Notes under the pieces: model-generated
Told to the model about the DNA's origin: nothing
The model's input: only the letters and a program-made list of their open reading frames with translations
The model's database searches: none
In this document: positions 7,490 through 16,134 of the stretch, in pieces
Position numbering within the stretch: position 1 is the stretch's first letter
Layout of the letters: each line of letters starts with the position of its first letter
Position numbers and translations under genes: made by a program
Assembly: GCF_025460765.1 (NCBI RefSeq)
Contig: NZ_JAMWEG010000002.1
Location: forward strand, 186,001 to 250,000
From: Micromonospora sp. MA102
Lineage (GTDB): Bacteria > Actinomycetota > Actinomycetes > Mycobacteriales > Micromonosporaceae
DNA length: 64,000 bases
Reading direction: 5' to 3'

Positions 7490-8759
7490 GCAGGTCCGTG
7501 CCGAGCTTGTCGCGGAGCACCTCCGGCACCACGACCGAGCCGTCGGGCTGCTGGAACTGCTCCAGGATGGCCGGGAAGAGCCGGCTGGTGGCCAGCGCCG
7601 ACCCGTTGAGGGTGTGCACGAAGCGGGTCTGCTTGCCGCCCGGCTCCCGGTAGCGGATGGCCGCCCGGCGGGCCTGGTAGTCGCCGCCCCAGGAGACCGA
7701 CGACACCTCCTTGTACTTGCCGGTGCTCGGCATCCAGACCTCGACGTCGAGGGTCTTCTTCATGGCGGCGCTGGAGTCGCCCGCCGCGAGCAGGCTGGTC
7801 TGGAAGTGCAGGCCCAGCTTCTCGACCAGACCCTCCACGTGGCCGACCATGGCCTCCAGCGCGGTGCTCGCCTGCTCCGGCAGGGTGAACTGGAAGATCT
7901 CCACCTTGTTGAACTGGTGGCCGCGCACCGTGCCGCGCTCGTCGGAGTGCGAACCGGCCGCCTCGCGCCGGTAGCACGGCGTGTAGGCGAACGCCTTCAG
8001 CGGCAGCTTCGCGGTCTCCAGGATCTCGTCCTGGAACGCGCCGAGGATCGCCGTCTCCGCGGTGGGCAGCAGGAACTGGCCGCGCGGGGCGGACTGCTTG
8101 TCCAGGTGGTAGACGTCGTCGTAGAACTTCGGGAACTGTCCGGCCGCGAAGCCGGCGCTGTCCAGCAGCAGGTGCGGCGGGAGCAGGAACTCGTAGCCGG
8201 CCTGGATGTTCTGCTCGATCAGCCAGTTGACCAGCGCCCACTCCAGCCGGGCGCCGAGGCCCGTGTACATCCAGAAACCGGAGCCGCCGAGCTTCACCCC
8301 GCGCTCGTGGTCGACCAGACCGAGCGCCCGGCTCAGCTCCACGTGGTCCCGGACCTTCTCGACGGCCGGCGGCTCGCCGAAGGTGCGGACCACCCGGTTG
8401 GACTCCTTGCCACCGGCGATCACGTCGTCGGCGGGCAGGTTGGGCAGCTCGCTCATGGTGGTGCGCAGCCGGGACTGCACCTCGTCCAGCTGGGACTCCA
8501 GCTCGGCGAGCTGCTTGCGCTCGGCCTCCGGCGCGACCGGCTCCGGCGTGAGGCCGGACCGCTTCGCCTCGGCGTACGCCCGCGCCTCGGCCTTGCGCCG
8601 CTGCCGCTCGGCGTCGATCTCCGTGATGAGGGCGCGGCGTTCCTGGTCGAGCCGCTGGATGTCGTCCAGCGCCCGGTTGACCTCGGCGGGATCCAGACGC
8701 TTCGCCAGCGCGGTCGCCACCGCCTCGCGATCCTTCCGGATCAACTCCATGTCGAGCAT
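7473..8759 (-). CDS. serS: Seryl-tRNA synthetase
   Basis: A 428-residue class II synthetase that charges tRNA-Ser. The N-terminal half (to about residue 110) is the long antiparallel coiled coil that grips the tRNA arm. Motif 2 is visible as CYRREAAGSHSDERGTVRGH with QFNKVE following, and motif 3 as LNGSALATSRLFPAILE near the end. The ATG start gives MLDMELIRKD, matching the typical MLD.. beginning of the family. It reads in the same direction as the accessory cluster upstream, separated by 108 bases, so it probably has its own promoter there. Confidence 0.97.
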   Translation of the reverse strand: MLDMELIRKDREAVATALAKRLDPAEVNRALDDIQRLDQERRALITEIDAERQRRKAEARAYAEAKRSGLTPEPVAPEAERKQLAELESQLDEVQSRLRTTMSELPNLPADDVIAGGKESNRVVRTFGEPPAVEKVRDHVELSRALGLVDHERGVKLGGSGFWMYTGLGARLEWALVNWLIEQNIQAGYEFLLPPHLLLDSAGFAAGQFPKFYDDVYHLDKQSAPRGQFLLPTAETAILGAFQDEILETAKLPLKAFAYTPCYRREAAGSHSDERGTVRGHQFNKVEIFQFTLPEQASTALEAMVGHVEGLVEKLGLHFQTSLLAAGDSSAAMKKTLDVEVWMPSTGKYKEVSSVSWGGDYQARRAAIRYREPGGKQTRFVHTLNGSALATSRLFPAILEQFQQPDGSVVVPEVLRDKLGTDLLTPVR

Positions 8760-8867
8760 GCTGCTCCGTACGCCTCCGTCCAGGCAGTCAGGTAGGACCC
8801 CCAGATGCTACCGTCGCGGCCCGTCGCGCCCGGGCCGGGCGGCGGATGCCCGTCCCGACGGGTCGCG

Positions 8868-9593
8868 CTACGTGCCGACGGGCGGAGCCGGGCGGCCGGT
8901 GAGGAACGCCGTGGTGTGCGCGAAGATCAGCTCGGCGTCGTAGTCCAGGGTCGCCACGTGCCCGCTCCGGGCGAGCGGCACCTCCACCAGATCCGCCGAG
9001 CGCACCCCGCGCCGGATCACCTCCACCGACCGCAGGCCGGCCGGCCCGTCCGCCAGCGAACGGAACACCCGGACCGGCTGCGTGACCGCCGGAAGCCGCG
9101 GCCGCACGTCCGCCCAGAGCCGGGTCATCTGCTGCACCGCGGCGAGGGGGATGCGCCGGTAACCCGCGTACCGCGCCGACGGGTCCCGCACCTGCGGCCG
9201 CTCGTTGGCGATGCTGGGCACCACGTGCCGGAGCACCGGCAGCAACGGCAGCAGGGGATTCTTCATCGTGATCGACGGATTGACCAGGACGACGTGACTG
9301 ACGGCGGGATGCGTGGCCGCCAGCCGGAGCGCCAACGCCCCGCCCATGGAGAGACCGACGACGGCCACCGGGCCGGCCCCCGCCACGTCGTCGACGGCGG
9401 TGTGCGCGTCGTCGCACCAGTCCCGCCAGCTCACCGCCCGCAGATCCGACCACCGGGTGTCGTGGCCCCGGAGCACCGGCACGGCCACCCGGCCCACATG
9501 CGGCGCCAGAGCCCCGGCGAAGGGGTGCATGCTCGACGGGGAGCCGGCGAACCCGTGCAGCAGCACGGCCCCGCCGGCCACCGGCGCCGTCAC
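8868..9593 (-). CDS. Alpha/beta hydrolase (carboxylesterase/thioesterase-like)
   Basis: A 241-residue alpha/beta hydrolase. Visible are the oxyanion region LLHGFAGSP, the nucleophile elbow GLSMGG and the late catalytic His in SGHVATLD; the size and pattern resemble small carboxylesterases of the Est30 type. The GTG start at 9593 overlaps the stop of the upstream amidase gene as GTGA, making it the last gene of the accessory cluster. Its substrate is unknown; within the cluster it could release, deacylate or edit an acylated intermediate. Confidence 0.8.
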   Translation of the reverse strand: MTAPVAGGAVLLHGFAGSPSSMHPFAGALAPHVGRVAVPVLRGHDTRWSDLRAVSWRDWCDDAHTAVDDVAGAGPVAVVGLSMGGALALRLAATHPAVSHVVLVNPSITMKNPLLPLLPVLRHVVPSIANERPQVRDPSARYAGYRRIPLAAVQQMTRLWADVRPRLPAVTQPVRVFRSLADGPAGLRSVEVIRRGVRSADLVEVPLARSGHVATLDYDAELIFAHTTAFLTGRPAPPVGT

Positions 9594-10978
9594 GCCCACC
9601 CCGGTGCGAGCCCGGTCGTGGCGCCCGCCCGGGCCTGCACCTCGGCCACCTCGCGCAGGATCCGCCGCTCGCTGCCGTACGGGCCGCCGACCATCGCGCC
9701 GACGGGCAGCCCGTCGACCACGCTGACCGGCACGCTGACCGCCGGCATCCCGGCGATGTTGTACATCGGCGTGAACGGCATGAACCGCGTCATGGCCTGG
9801 AAGTTCTCCTCCTCGTCGCGGGCCCGGCGGAACGCCCCGCGGGCCTGCGGTGGCCGGCCGAGCGTCGGCGTGACCAGCAGGTCCACCGTGCCGAAGACCA
9901 TGTCCTCCAGCATCCGGGCCACGCCGCGGAACAGGGTCAGGCACTCGTGCAGGCGCGTGCCGGTCACCATCCGCCCCTGCTCCCGCAGCCAGCGGGTGAA
10001 CGGGGTGAGGTTGTCCTCGTCGTCGACCTCGAAGGAGGTGGCGACCACCGACCACACGTCCCGGAAGGCCGCGGCCACCGCCACGTCCTGGCCCAGGTCC
10101 ACCCGGACCAGCTCGTGCCCCGACTCCTGCAGGCTCACGGCGAGCTTCTCCGCGGCGGCCGCGCACTCCTCGGCCACCACCAGGTCCGGAATCATCGGGT
10201 CGGTGGTCAACCCGATCCGGAGACGTCGCCCCGGGTCGGACCACGAGCGGGCGGCGGTCAGGTCCCCGGCCATGGCGCCGGTGACCACGTCCAGCAGGGC
10301 GGACGCGTCGAGCGCGTCCCGGGCCAGCACCCCCGGCACGGACAGGCCGGTGGGCGCCGGGTCCGAGGGCCCGTTGCTCACGGCGCCGTTGCTGGGGCGC
10401 ACCCCCACGAGCCCGCAGCAGGAGGCCGGGATGCGCACCGAGCCGCCCGCGTCGGTGCCGAGGGCCAGCGGCGCCAGACCCGCGCTGACCGCCGCCGCCG
10501 AACCGCCGCTGGAGCCCCCGGGTGAGAAGCTGGACCGCCAGGGGTTCGCCGTGTCCCCGCCCACGAGATTCTCCGTGTAGCAGGGCAGGGCGAACTCGGG
10601 CAGGTGCGTCTTGCCCAGGACGGGCAGGTGCGCCCGCCGCAACCGGGCCACCACGTTGTCGTCGCCGACCGCCTCGTCGTCCCGCTCCGCCGAGCCCCAC
10701 CCGGTGAGCACGTCCTCGACGTCGAGGTTGTCCTTCAGCGCGATCGGCACCCCGTGCAGGGCGCCGACGTCGCCCGGACCCACCGCGCGGAGCACCGCGT
10801 CGGCCTCCTCCGCCTGGCGGAGCGCGAGGTCCTCGGTGACCGTCACGAAGGCACCCAGCTCGGGGTCCAGCCGCCGGATCCGGTCCAGGTGGTGCGCGGT
10901 CACCTCGACCGACGTCACCGACCCGGACCGGATCAGCCGGGCGCACTCGGTCGCGGACAGCTCGTGCAGCGCCCTCAC
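9590..10978 (-). CDS. Amidase-signature family amidohydrolase
   Basis: A 462-residue enzyme with the Ser-cisSer-Lys triad of the amidase-signature family: K82 in PIALKDN, S156 in SPGGSSGGS and S180 in GTDAGGSVR. These enzymes cleave, or sometimes form, carboxamide bonds. It is a stand-alone amidase and not GatA, since gatB/gatC are absent. The GTG start at 10978 overlaps the stop of the upstream acyltransferase-like gene (GTGA), and its own stop overlaps the next gene in the same way. Its place in a cluster with an adenylating enzyme and an acyltransferase candidate suggests that it processes an amide-bonded intermediate. Confidence 0.85.
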   Translation of the reverse strand: MRALHELSATECARLIRSGSVTSVEVTAHHLDRIRRLDPELGAFVTVTEDLALRQAEEADAVLRAVGPGDVGALHGVPIALKDNLDVEDVLTGWGSAERDDEAVGDDNVVARLRRAHLPVLGKTHLPEFALPCYTENLVGGDTANPWRSSFSPGGSSGGSAAAVSAGLAPLALGTDAGGSVRIPASCCGLVGVRPSNGAVSNGPSDPAPTGLSVPGVLARDALDASALLDVVTGAMAGDLTAARSWSDPGRRLRIGLTTDPMIPDLVVAEECAAAAEKLAVSLQESGHELVRVDLGQDVAVAAAFRDVWSVVATSFEVDDEDNLTPFTRWLREQGRMVTGTRLHECLTLFRGVARMLEDMVFGTVDLLVTPTLGRPPQARGAFRRARDEEENFQAMTRFMPFTPMYNIAGMPAVSVPVSVVDGLPVGAMVGGPYGSERRILREVAEVQARAGATTGLAPGWA

Positions 10979-11913
10979 GAGACGACCTCCCCCGACCCGG
11001 CCTGGCGGCGACCGCGCCGATTCGCGGACAGCCGCGCCATCAGCCGTCGTTGCCAGGACTCGTCGTGGGCGCCGGCCAGCCCGTCCTCGATGGCATCGAG
11101 AGAACGCGCGAGGTCCTCCGGCACCAGGCTGGCGAACGGCACCGCCGGCACCGGCACCAGGTAGCTCGACCACATCAGCGACGTGCGCGGCAGCGTGGGC
11201 CTCGTGTCCGGGATGACCAGCGGATCGAACCCGATGAGCCGGAGGTGACGCAGGGCGCCGTTCTCGCGGCTGTCACCCACGAGCAGCGGTCGCCCCATCG
11301 CCAGCACCGACCGGCCCAACGCGAAGATGAGGTGCCAGGGCACCCGGTCCCGCGTCTGGCCGGCGGGCACGTCCCCGGCCCGCACGAACCGCTTGATCTC
11401 GAAGACCTGCTGCGTGGTGAGCCCCCGCTCGGCGAACGGGGCGAGCAGGTCCACCCCGTGCGCGGCCTCGACCGGGAAGCGGCTCCGCGCCGGGTCGTCC
11501 AGCCGTCGCGGCAGCACGTCCCGCGAGCCGAGCAGACCCACGTAGCCGAGGATCCGGCCGTCGGCGTCCAGGCACACCGTGTGGACGACCGTCGAGTCCG
11601 GTGGCTCCGCCAGCAACGCCGTCTCCCGCGCCGTTTGCGAACTCATCATCGACAGGTCGATGAACTCGGCCAGGCGGAACCCGAACACCGCCTGCAGGTG
11701 GCGTTCCTCCACGGCGTCGGAGCTGAACGCGACAGTGGTGAGCCCGTCGCCCAGCTGCTCGACCCGGCTGAGCGCCGCCGCGCCGACCGTCGTCGGAAGA
11801 TCCGGATAGCGCAGGGAGCGGTGCAGGGCGACCAGCGCCCGCGCGTACGTGAGGTCCAGTGGCCCGTCCCGGTGCTGGTCGCCGGGGACCGCGGTGAGTT
11901 TAGAAGTCGTCAT
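10975..11913 (-). CDS. Possible FeeM/LuxI-like N-acyltransferase (GNAT fold)
   Basis: A 312-residue protein that I do not recognise with certainty. Residues about 60-240 read like the acyl-homoserine-lactone/N-acyl amino acid synthase branch of GNAT proteins: an early FGFRLAEFIDLS segment, a strand with DADGRILGYVGLLGSRDVLPRRL, then VFEIKRFVR resembling the E.SRF motif of autoinducer synthases, a helix with a small-residue run, and LRLIGFDPLVI near the end. If correct, it would transfer a fatty acyl group to an amine. The ATG at 11913 lies inside the end of the acyl-CoA dehydrogenase gene (14-base overlap). The alternative is an uncharacterised cluster-specific protein. Confidence 0.45.
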   Translation of the reverse strand: MTTSKLTAVPGDQHRDGPLDLTYARALVALHRSLRYPDLPTTVGAAALSRVEQLGDGLTTVAFSSDAVEERHLQAVFGFRLAEFIDLSMMSSQTARETALLAEPPDSTVVHTVCLDADGRILGYVGLLGSRDVLPRRLDDPARSRFPVEAAHGVDLLAPFAERGLTTQQVFEIKRFVRAGDVPAGQTRDRVPWHLIFALGRSVLAMGRPLLVGDSRENGALRHLRLIGFDPLVIPDTRPTLPRTSLMWSSYLVPVPAVPFASLVPEDLARSLDAIEDGLAGAHDESWQRRLMARLSANRRGRRQAGSGEVVS

Positions 11914-13141
11914 CGTCGTCGTCCCGGTAGAGGCAGTCGGTGATCGCCAACGCCAGCGCCTCGGGCGTGCCCTCGAAGATCCGGGTGCCGAACGAGTCGC
12001 GGAGGACCTTCTCCAGGCCGTAGGACCGCATGTAGCCGCGGGAGCCCATGAGCGCGACGGCCGTGCTGGCCGTCTCGATGGCCACCCGGTCGGCGAAGAG
12101 CTTCGCCATGGCCGGCTCCCGCTCGGGAGCGGGCAGCTGGGTGTCGACCTTGACGGCGGCACGCTGGTAGAGCAGCCGCGCGGCGTCCACGTTGACGGCC
12201 ATGTCGGCCAGGCGGCGCGCGGTCATCTGGTGGTCGCGCAGCAGCTTGCCGCCCTGCACGCGCTCACCGGCCCAGTGCACCGCCATGTCGAGGGCATGCC
12301 GGGCGATGCCCGTGGAGATCGCCGCGACGGAGGACCGGGCCATGTTCCCCTGCGCCACGTTGATGGCGGCGCCCTGGCACTCGCCGCCCACCACGTCGCG
12401 GGCCGGCACGTGGACGTCGTCGAACCAGAGCTCGCTGCCGAGGCAGTTGCGGTAGCCCATCTTGTCCAGCACGTCGCCGCGGCGTACCCCGGGCGCGTCG
12501 AGCGGCACGATGACGCAGGTCAGGCCGGTGGCGCCGGGGTGACCCTCAAGGTTGGCGTAGACGGCCGAGAAGGTCGCGACGGCGCCGTTGGTGATGAACC
12601 GCTTGTGACCGTTGAGCCGGTAGCCGTCCCCGTCGCGGCGCAGCGTCGTGCGCATCCGGGCGTCGGGGAAGTGCTGCGGGATGACCAGGTCGCTGCCCGC
12701 CTCCTCCTCGGCGACCGCGTTGCAGGCCAGGATCGCCCGGGGCCCGGCGAAGTCGGACAGGTAGCGCTGCTGCAGGTCGGGATCGCCGGTGAGCAGGACG
12801 GGGGTCTGACCGAGCATGGTGGCGCCGAAGGCCAGGGCGATGCCCGGATCGGCGGCGGCCAGCTCCTCCATGGCCATGGCCAGGCCCAGCACCCCGACCC
12901 CCAGCCCGCCCAACTCGCGGGGAAGCAGCGCGCGGGTCAGCCCGATGTCGTGCCCGGCCTGGATGACCTCCCAGTCGAACTCCTCGGCGGCCTGCTGGTC
13001 GAGTCGCACGGCGCGCGGCGCGAGAACTTCCTGGGCGAACTCGCGGACCCCGTCCACGAACCGCTGGACCGACCGGGGGATCTGGTCGAAGTTCAGGTCC
13101 GCCTCCGCGGCGGTCTCCGCCCGTACGGTGGTCGCCGTCAC
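11900..13141 (-). CDS. Acyl-CoA dehydrogenase-family flavoprotein
   Basis: A 413-residue member of the acyl-CoA dehydrogenase family, expected to bind FAD and introduce an alpha,beta double bond into a thioester-bound acyl chain. The middle region has AVAEEEAGSD and the FITNG substrate-side motif, and the C-terminal FEGT motif carries E390 at the place of the usual catalytic base. A run of six Asp near the end (DDDDDDF) is unusual and may be a flexible tail. The GTG start overlaps the SCP2 gene stop (GTGA). In this cluster the substrate is more likely a tailored acyl or amino-acyl intermediate than a beta-oxidation substrate, since no other beta-oxidation genes are near. Confidence 0.85.
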   Translation of the reverse strand: MTATTVRAETAAEADLNFDQIPRSVQRFVDGVREFAQEVLAPRAVRLDQQAAEEFDWEVIQAGHDIGLTRALLPRELGGLGVGVLGLAMAMEELAAADPGIALAFGATMLGQTPVLLTGDPDLQQRYLSDFAGPRAILACNAVAEEEAGSDLVIPQHFPDARMRTTLRRDGDGYRLNGHKRFITNGAVATFSAVYANLEGHPGATGLTCVIVPLDAPGVRRGDVLDKMGYRNCLGSELWFDDVHVPARDVVGGECQGAAINVAQGNMARSSVAAISTGIARHALDMAVHWAGERVQGGKLLRDHQMTARRLADMAVNVDAARLLYQRAAVKVDTQLPAPEREPAMAKLFADRVAIETASTAVALMGSRGYMRSYGLEKVLRDSFGTRIFEGTPEALALAITDCLYRDDDDDDF

Positions 13142-13542
13142 TTCGCGGCCCCGTCCACCAGGCCCTGCGCCGCGACGAGCTGCGGGTAGCGGTCGAAGGC
13201 GGGCTGCAGGATCGGCACCAGTTCGAGGACCTTGGCCACCTTGCCCTTGATGCGCACCTTGCCGAGGGCGACGGCCGCGGGCATCAGCAGGGTGCCCGAC
13301 CACAGCCGGTGGGCGGTGTCGCAGCTCATCTTGATGGTCACGGAGGCGTCCTCCGGCGCGTCGTCGCCGAACCGGACCTGGTCCGGCGTGACGTGGATGA
13401 CGCAGTCCGGCTTGGTGTGCACCAGACGGAGGGTCAGGTCGGCGTCACGCAGCCGCTCGGTGAACTCCTCGTCGGCGGCGAGAATCGTGAACAGCTCGCC
13501 GAAGACCGCGTAGGCGGTGGACGAGTCTGGGTAGACGGACAT
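13138..13542 (-). CDS. SCP2-domain small carrier-like protein
   Basis: A 134-residue protein built as a single SCP2 (sterol-carrier-type) fold: the strands VIHVTPDQVRFG and DASVTIKMSCDTAHRLWSG, then a helix and KVRIKGKVAKVLEL are typical of the domain. SCP2 domains bind lipids or hydrophobic acyl ligands. GGGAGG lies upstream of the ATG. A 77-base gap to the ThiF-like gene is the largest gap inside the accessory operon and could hold a weak internal promoter. It sits immediately before the acyl-CoA dehydrogenase with a 4-base overlap, so it may present or hold a hydrophobic substrate for that enzyme. Confidence 0.75.
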   Translation of the reverse strand: MSVYPDSSTAYAVFGELFTILAADEEFTERLRDADLTLRLVHTKPDCVIHVTPDQVRFGDDAPEDASVTIKMSCDTAHRLWSGTLLMPAAVALGKVRIKGKVAKVLELVPILQPAFDRYPQLVAAQGLVDGAAK

Positions 13543-13619
13543 GGCGATTCCTCCCCTAGAAATCGATAGACTTCGATTCGCTTGCCCCGGAGGGGGCGAT
13601 GCGCGGGCGCCCGGGCGGC

Positions 13620-14549
13620 TCAGCGGCGGCGACGGGCTCCGCGGGTCATGGCGAGCAGCAGGCCGGCCACCTCGACCGGTTGGCGGAGCCGATCCCACAG
13701 CCGCTCGCCGGACGGCATGGCGAGACGGTGGACGTCGACCGTCGCCGACGCGGGCACCGGCCGCCCGGTCACCAGGCGGACCGTGAGCGTCGCCGCCAGG
13801 ACGCCGAACATGTCGGCCGCCTGCACCAGCTGCGGGAAGGTGAACTCCTCCCGATGCAGCCCGCGCCGGATGAGGCCGACCAGATCCCGCGGCACCTTAC
13901 GAGCGGGCACCAGGCGGGCGAGCAGCTCCCACAGCGGCATCTCGTCGAGCTGCCGCCGGGTCACCGCACCGCCGAAGAGCCGCTGCTCCCGTCGGTAGTC
14001 GTAGACCCGGACATGTTGAGTGCCCGACATGTCCCATCCGGTCATCAACGGCAGGCCAAGGTCCCGGGCCCGCTCGTGCAGCAGGCCCTTCGCCGCGAGC
14101 CCCGAACGGGTGGTGACGTCCACGCCGTCGATGACCACGTCGACGCCGGCGAGCAGCGCGTCCACCGTCTCCTCGCTGACCCCGTCCGTGGCCACCTCGA
14201 CCGCCACGTGCGGGTTGATCGCCCGGGCCCGGTCGGCCGCCACGGCCGCCTTGTTCCGGCCCAGGTCGTCGACCGTGGCGTTCTGCCGGTTGAGATTCGT
14301 CAGCTCGTAACTGCCCGGGTCGGCCAGCGCCAGGGACCGGAAGCCGAGTCGTACCAGCGGTTCCACGGCGGCGCCACCGATCGACCCGCAGCCGGCCACG
14401 AGGATCCGGGCGGCGGAGATCCGGGCCTGGTCCTCCGCGGCCACGACACCTCGGTTGCGGTCGACGAAGATGCGCTGGAACTCGTCGGGCGGCAGTGCCC
14501 GCGCCGCCTGCGGCGAGCTGACGTCCTGGTCGATCAGTGTCCCGGTCAT
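13620..14549 (-). CDS. ThiF/E1-like adenylyltransferase lacking a catalytic Cys
   Basis: A 309-residue member of the ThiF/MoeB/E1 superfamily, which adenylates a carboxylate with ATP. Visible are the Rossmann loop GCGSIGG (53-59), D77, the NLNRQ arginine motif (85-89), K100 in GRNKA and the late DGVD (141-144). The only Cys is C54 within the nucleotide loop; the CxxC zinc knuckles and the thioester Cys of MoeB/E1 enzymes are missing. Such minimal ThiF proteins in natural-product pathways (for example MccB and PaaA) activate a peptide or amino acid carboxylate for attack by a nucleophile. ATG overlaps the MFS stop (ATGA). Confidence 0.82.
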   Translation of the reverse strand: MTGTLIDQDVSSPQAARALPPDEFQRIFVDRNRGVVAAEDQARISAARILVAGCGSIGGAAVEPLVRLGFRSLALADPGSYELTNLNRQNATVDDLGRNKAAVAADRARAINPHVAVEVATDGVSEETVDALLAGVDVVIDGVDVTTRSGLAAKGLLHERARDLGLPLMTGWDMSGTQHVRVYDYRREQRLFGGAVTRRQLDEMPLWELLARLVPARKVPRDLVGLIRRGLHREEFTFPQLVQAADMFGVLAATLTVRLVTGRPVPASATVDVHRLAMPSGERLWDRLRQPVEVAGLLLAMTRGARRRR

Positions 14550-16117
14550 CGCGTCTCCCCGGTCAGCGCGGAGTCCATCGGCAGGTCCTGCGCCGCCGGC
14601 CGCGGCGTGAGCCGCGAGGGAACCCAGACGAGCACCAGCAGCGCGCCGACGAGCAGCACCCCGATGCCCACCCCCAGGGTCACGTGCATCGCGCCCACGA
14701 AGGCGTCCCGTGCGCGGTCCGCCAGCGCGAGCGTCTCGGGGCCGGCCGCACCCGCCGGGGGCCGGCCGCCGAGGGCGAACAGCGTCGCCCCGAGGGAATC
14801 CCCGGCCCGCTCGCGTTGCCCGGGCGGCAGCGCGTCGAGCACCGTGGCGGCGCGGTCGCGGTAGGCCATCGACAGCACCGAGCCCATCACGGCGACACCG
14901 AGCGCGGCGCCGACCTGCCGGACGGTGTTGTTCACCGCGCCGCCGACTCCCGCCTTCTGGGTGGGCACGGCGGACATCGCCAGCGTGGTCGTGGCGCCCA
15001 TGACGAAGCCCATGCCGAGGCCGGCCACCAGGAGGCTGGCCTCCAGGCGCCACAGCGGCGAGGTGGCGGTGGCGAGGAGCAGGCCGGCGAACGACACGGC
15101 CAGCAGCACCAGGCCCCCGCTCACGGTGAGCCGGAAGCCGTAGCGCCGCACCATCCCCGCGCTGGTGACGGCCGACAGCACGCTGCCCACCGCGACCGGC
15201 AGCAGGATCAGACCCAGCTCCAGCGGAGTGTGGCCGAGCACCAGCTGCACGTAGAAGACCAGCAGGAACGTCCCGCCGGTGAGGGCGAAGAACGCGAGCG
15301 ACACGGCCGTGGTGCCGCCCGCGAACGGCGCGCTGCGGAACAGGCTCACGTCGAGCACCGGGTGCGCGGTGCGCCGTTCCACCAGGATCAGCACGGCCGT
15401 CAGCACGACACCGAGCGCCACCATCCCGGCGGAGGCCGGCGCGAACCAGTCGTTGTCCTCGCCGGCCCGGATCACCCCGTAGACGATGGCCGCGATCGCG
15501 GCGGTGGACAGCAGCAGACCCGGCAGATCGAGGTGGAACCGGGCGGTGGACCGGGATTCCCGGGCCACGACGAACAGCAGCGCCAGACAGGCGGCCGCCA
15601 CCGGCACGTTGATCAGGAAGACCGAGCCCCACCAGAACCGCTCCAGCAGGGCGCCGCCGAGGATGGGGCCGAACGCCACGGACAGCCCGCCGAGCGCCGC
15701 CCAGATCCCCATGGCCTTGCCGTGCTCCTCCTCGGGCACCGCGTGTTTGATGATGGCCAGGGTGGCCGGCGGCACCACCGCGCCGCCGATGCCCATCACG
15801 GCACGCCACAGGACCAGGGCGTCCGGGCTGTCGGCGAAGGCCGAGAACGCCGAGGCGACGGCGAACACGGCGAGGCCGACGGCGAGGGTGCGCCGCCGCC
15901 CCCACCGGTCGGCGATCACGCCGGCGGTGAACATCAGCGAGGCGTAGACCAGAATGTAGGAGTCGACCGCCCACTGGAGCTGGGAGTTGTCGGCCCGCAG
16001 GTCCCGTTGGATGGCCTGCAGTGCCACGTTGAGGATGGTGTTGTCCATCATCACCATGAGGAAGCAGGCGCCGACGACCACGAGCAGCAGGCCCTGACGT
16101 TCCGATCTCGTCGTCAT
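14546..16117 (-). CDS. DHA2-family drug exporter (EmrB/QacA type MFS)
   Basis: A 523-residue integral membrane protein with about 14 hydrophobic helices. The motif A stretch DRWGRRRTL after helix 2, the early MDNTILNVALQAIQRDL segment and the motif C-like GPILGGAL are typical of proton-driven DHA2 exporters. In the cluster it most likely exports the product or gives self-resistance. The ATG has AAGGAA upstream and starts 17 bases after the hydroxylase stop. Its stop overlaps the ThiF gene. The substrate cannot be read from the sequence. Confidence 0.92.
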   Translation of the reverse strand: MTTRSERQGLLLVVVGACFLMVMMDNTILNVALQAIQRDLRADNSQLQWAVDSYILVYASLMFTAGVIADRWGRRRTLAVGLAVFAVASAFSAFADSPDALVLWRAVMGIGGAVVPPATLAIIKHAVPEEEHGKAMGIWAALGGLSVAFGPILGGALLERFWWGSVFLINVPVAAACLALLFVVARESRSTARFHLDLPGLLLSTAAIAAIVYGVIRAGEDNDWFAPASAGMVALGVVLTAVLILVERRTAHPVLDVSLFRSAPFAGGTTAVSLAFFALTGGTFLLVFYVQLVLGHTPLELGLILLPVAVGSVLSAVTSAGMVRRYGFRLTVSGGLVLLAVSFAGLLLATATSPLWRLEASLLVAGLGMGFVMGATTTLAMSAVPTQKAGVGGAVNNTVRQVGAALGVAVMGSVLSMAYRDRAATVLDALPPGQRERAGDSLGATLFALGGRPPAGAAGPETLALADRARDAFVGAMHVTLGVGIGVLLVGALLVLVWVPSRLTPRPAAQDLPMDSALTGETR

Positions 16118-16134
16118 TGTGATGTGTTCCTTGT

